Part shown: positions 58,023-58,944 of the stretch, one piece after another
How the letters are laid out: every line of letters begins with the position of its first letter
How positions within the stretch are numbered: the first letter of the stretch is position 1
Origin: a bacterium
Lineage (GTDB): Bacteria; Electryoneota; Electryoneia; Electryoneales; Electryoneaceae
Direction of reading: 5' to 3'
DNA length: 58,944 bases
Assembly: GCA_020444265.1 (NCBI GenBank)
Contig: JAHLLH010000008.1
Coordinates: forward strand, 1 to 58,944
The notes under the pieces: generated by a model
What the model saw: the letters and a program-made list of their open reading frames with translations, nothing else
The model's database searches: none
Told to the model about the DNA's origin: nothing
Program-made: the position numbers and the translations under genes

Positions 58023-58078
58023 GTTCGGTCAGGTCACCCTATCTGAACGAAAACGCGGCAGGTCGGGAGACCTGCCGC
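58023..58078. repeat. Bipartite palindromic repeat (BIME-like unit 10)
   Basis: TTCGGTCAGGTC...CTGAACGAA with a decayed first hairpin, then GCGGCAGGTC/GACCTGCCGC (58055-58078, perfect, loop GGGA). Confidence 0.8.
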
Positions 58079-58109
58079 AACGGGGTTGCTCAGACAACGA
58101 GATGGAGGG

Positions 58110-58944
58110 CTATTCCTCCGAAGCGTCCTCGGCCTGGTCCTTATCCCGCAGTAGCGGGAAGAGGATGACGTCACGGATGCTGGAGCGGTTGGTCATGATC
58201 ATCACGAGACGGTCCATGCCCAAGCCGAGCCCGGCGGTCGGCGGCATGCCGAGTTCGAGGGCTCCGAGGAAATCCTCGTCGAGCGGCATCGCCTCATCGT
58301 CGCCGCCTGCACGGTTTTTCTGTTGTTCCTCGAACCGGGCCCGTTGATCGACGGGGTCGTTAAGCTCGGTAAAGGCATTGGCGATTTCCATCCCGCCGAC
58401 ATAGGCCTCGAAACGCTCTACAAGACGTTCATCGCTGCGGTGCTTCTTCGCCAGCGGGCTCAGCTGCAGCGGGTAGTCGGTGATGAAGGTGGGCTTCTCG
58501 AAGGTCGGTTCGACCAACTCGCCCATGATCTCATCCACCACCTTGCCCCAGCTCGCGCCTTCCGGGTACTTCACATGTTTCTCGTCCGCGAAGGCCTTTA
58601 CTTCCTCGATCGTTGCACCCAGAAGGTCCTTGCCGGTCACCGTCTTGATCGCATCGAAGAATTTAACCCGGTCCCACGGTGGCGTGAAGTCGAGGGTCTT
58701 GTCGCCGAAGGGGATCTCGTAACTGCCGTGAAGCTGCATCGCGATGTCGCTGACCATCTGCTCCATCAGGTCCATGTGGTAACGGTAATCCTCGAAGGCG
58801 ATGTAGCATTCCATCATGGTGAATTCGGGGTTGTGGCTGCGATCCACACCCTCGTTGCGGAAGTCCTTTGATATCTCGTAGACACGATCCAGTCCGCCGA
58901 CAATCAGCCGCTTCAGGTAGAGCTCATCTGCGATTCGCAGGTAG
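58110..58944 (-). CDS. lysS: Lysyl-tRNA synthetase class II, C-terminal part (5' end beyond window)
   Basis: The reading frame stays open to the window edge, so the gene is truncated at its 5' end here. Class II motif 2 is visible (VYEISKDFRNEGVDRSHNPE, FTMMECY), followed by the catalytic-domain inserts (THE LysS-type PLQLSPLAKKHRSDERLVER, FEAYVGGMEIANAFTELNDP) and motif 3 (PPTAGLGLGMDRLVMIMTNR), then DVILFPLLRDKDQ. It charges tRNA-Lys. An internal GTG at 58847 is not the start. The C-terminus ends in an acidic tail (AEDASEE). Confidence 0.96.
   Translation of the reverse strand, partial: YLRIADELYLKRLIVGGLDRVYEISKDFRNEGVDRSHNPEFTMMECYIAFEDYRYHMDLMEQMVSDIAMQLHGSYEIPFGDKTLDFTPPWDRVKFFDAIKTVTGKDLLGATIEEVKAFADEKHVKYPEGASWGKVVDEIMGELVEPTFEKPTFITDYPLQLSPLAKKHRSDERLVERFEAYVGGMEIANAFTELNDPVDQRARFEEQQKNRAGGDDEAMPLDEDFLGALELGMPPTAGLGLGMDRLVMIMTNRSSIRDVILFPLLRDKDQAEDASEE

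Noticed and set aside
22458-58078. CRISPR array
   Set aside because: The repeats are spread between genes, not regularly spaced, and their stems vary; no Cas gene is present.

Overview
The window reads as chromosomal DNA of a moderately GC-rich, Gram-negative bacterium with an outer membrane. Pointers are several predicted outer-membrane barrel proteins, a TolC/HlyD/MacB-type exporter and envelope lipoproteins. Two secreted proteins end in a 'YPNPFNPT' type IX-style C-terminal sorting domain, and there is a PorV/PorQ-like barrel. That combination is common in the FCB superphylum and its candidate phyla (Zixibacteria, Latescibacteria, Krumholzibacteriota and similar). I cannot assign it more closely. 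No rRNA, tRNA, CRISPR, transposase or phage gene was recognised.

Layout. 1-5.9 kb: an array of small hairpins, an AT-rich membrane-anchored ORF of unknown function, an acyl-CoA (methylcrotonyl-type) carboxylase CT subunit, a YgiQ radical SAM protein and a methyltransferase. 6-16.5 kb: two tandem secreted paralogues, a 1-Cys peroxiredoxin, a YwqK/MORN-like secreted protein, a VOC protein, a CPBP protease, a GT39-type glycosyltransferase, an exported amidohydrolase, a barrel protein, an enoyl-CoA hydratase and a TonB-C-like protein. 16.5-25 kb: a lamin-tail-like protein, an overlapping pair of phosphate acyltransferases, an M14 carypeptidase-type exoprotein (M14 carboxypeptidase) and a polyamine operon (speD, pyruvoyl arginine decarboxylase, speE, speB) preceded by an XRE-cupin regulator. 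25-39 kb: a PorV-like protein with a partner, a serine hydrolase lipoprotein, and an export operon (TolC, HlyD, one ATPase, four MacB-type permeases). 39-49 kb: HtpG, a DnaJ-type co-chaperone, an LVIVD-repeat exoprotein, an Rrf2-M24 peptidase pair, and a biotin carboxylase with a separate biotin carrier. 49-59 kb: an OPT transporter, a lipocalin, a TrpF-like protein with a YhhQ-like transporter, a DUF4139 protein with a propeller lipoprotein, a PAS protein, a small membrane protein and the 3' part of lysS.

How the genes fit together. The carboxylase CT subunit (1.1 kb), the biotin carboxylase plus carrier (47-49 kb) and the enoyl-CoA hydratase (14.8 kb) could supply several steps of leucine/isovalerate breakdown, although they are scattered. 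The polyamine genes support an agmatine-first route to spermidine. The permeases form a tandemly duplicated two-gene module served by a single ATPase.

The most striking non-coding feature is the density of palindromic intergenic repeats. I see about eleven bipartite 55-60 bp BIME-like units built on CAGGTC-N4-GACCTG, five copies of a 165-180 bp MITE-like element with TGTCATCCCC-type ends, GTGAC-ended inverted repeats, and strings of short unrelated hairpins. In all of these the stem sequence changes from copy to copy while the two arms stay complementary. I regard this as the best candidate here for something not yet described.
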